6,255 bases of DNA, from assembly GCA_016293225.1 (NCBI GenBank), contig JAEDEQ010000092.1, positions 1 to 6,255 of the forward strand. The letters are read 5' to 3'. The notes under the pieces were generated by a model. The model saw nothing but the letters and a program-made list of their open reading frames with translations, made no database searches and was not told the origin of the DNA. The position numbers and the translations under genes were made by a program. Positions 6,073 through 6,255 of the stretch are shown here, one piece after another. This DNA comes from Clostridiaceae bacterium. Lineage in GTDB: Bacteria; Bacillota; Clostridia; Oscillospirales; Acutalibacteraceae. Positions within the stretch are counted from its first letter, which is position 1. Each line of letters opens with the position of its first letter.

Positions 6073-6255
6073 TTAAAAATCCTCGCTTATTTTTTTTACT
6101 ATTCCTTCGGCGTCAAGCCCGTATTCGTGCAAAAGCTCGCCCACAGTGGCCTGACTGACAAAACGGTCGTTAACGGCTGTCAGAGAGAAAGCGCCTTTAT
6201 AGCCGCGTTCAAGGAGTCTGAAGCCTGTTTTTTCGCCTATGCCGCCGCTTCGTAT
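6073..6255 (-). CDS. dxs: 1-deoxy-D-xylulose-5-phosphate synthase, C-terminal fragment (cut by the window edge)
   Basis: The last 60 codons and TAA stop of a gene entering from the right edge. The protein segment begins IRSGGIGEKTGFRLLERGYK and includes NDRFVSQATVGELLHEYGLD before ending AEGIVKKISEDF. This pattern (a glycine-rich GG.GE turn, then FV...V.ELL...GLD...I) fits the C-terminal transketolase-like domain of Dxs. Dxs condenses pyruvate and glyceraldehyde-3-phosphate with thiamine diphosphate, the first step of the MEP isoprenoid pathway. The catalytic region lies outside the window, so the call rests on this tail and on the conserved dxs-tlyA neighbourhood. The stop codon abuts the tlyA GTG start with no gap, and the tlyA ribosome binding site lies within the last dxs codons. 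Confidence 0.85.
   Translation of the reverse strand: MRSGGIGEKTGFRLLERGYKGAFSLTAVNDRFVSQATVGELLHEYGLDAEGIVKKISEDF

Overview
The window is a gene-dense piece of chromosome in which every recognisable gene lies on the minus strand, so transcription runs from the right edge to the left. Gene content and order (dxs-tlyA-nadK-argR-recN), ArgR in its Gram-positive setting, AGGAG-type ribosome binding sites and moderate GC all suggest a low-to-moderate-GC Firmicute. A gut-type Clostridia such as an Oscillospiraceae/Ruminococcaceae relative is my best guess. This is inferred from gene order and protein character, not from a database match.

Right part (6255 down to 2213): a tight operon. It holds the 3' end of dxs (isoprenoid precursor synthesis), tlyA (rRNA 2'-O-methyltransferase), nadK (NAD kinase), argR (arginine repressor) and recN (SMC-like DNA repair ATPase). 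dxs and tlyA abut with no gap, tlyA and nadK overlap by four bases (ATGA), nadK and argR are 14 bases apart, and argR and recN 46 bases apart. The start of nadK is better placed at 5260 than at the longest-frame start at 5281. In many Clostridia and Bacilli recN is followed by spoIVB and spo0A; here that does not happen.

Middle part (2216 down to 872): tyrS (tyrosyl-tRNA synthetase) has its own near-consensus sigma-A promoter, whose -35 box contains the recN stop codon. Its leader is too short for a T-box riboswitch. tyrS ends at a 9-bp GC-rich hairpin that is probably a terminator.

Left part (871 down to 1): a DUF554 membrane protein, preceded by a perfect 8-bp inverted repeat that could be an operator. 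Nineteen bases further on is the start of a GH38 alpha-mannosidase gene cut by the window edge. These two look like a separate small operon linked to carbohydrate use.

I found no tRNA, rRNA, CRISPR array, insertion sequence, phage gene or attachment site. No stretch without a gene exceeds 100 bases. Most of the window is conserved housekeeping DNA. What is worth a second look is mainly regulatory: the promoter in the recN stop codon, the recN start without an adjacent Shine-Dalgarno sequence, and the inverted repeat before the DUF554 gene. I see no clear sign of a previously undescribed system.
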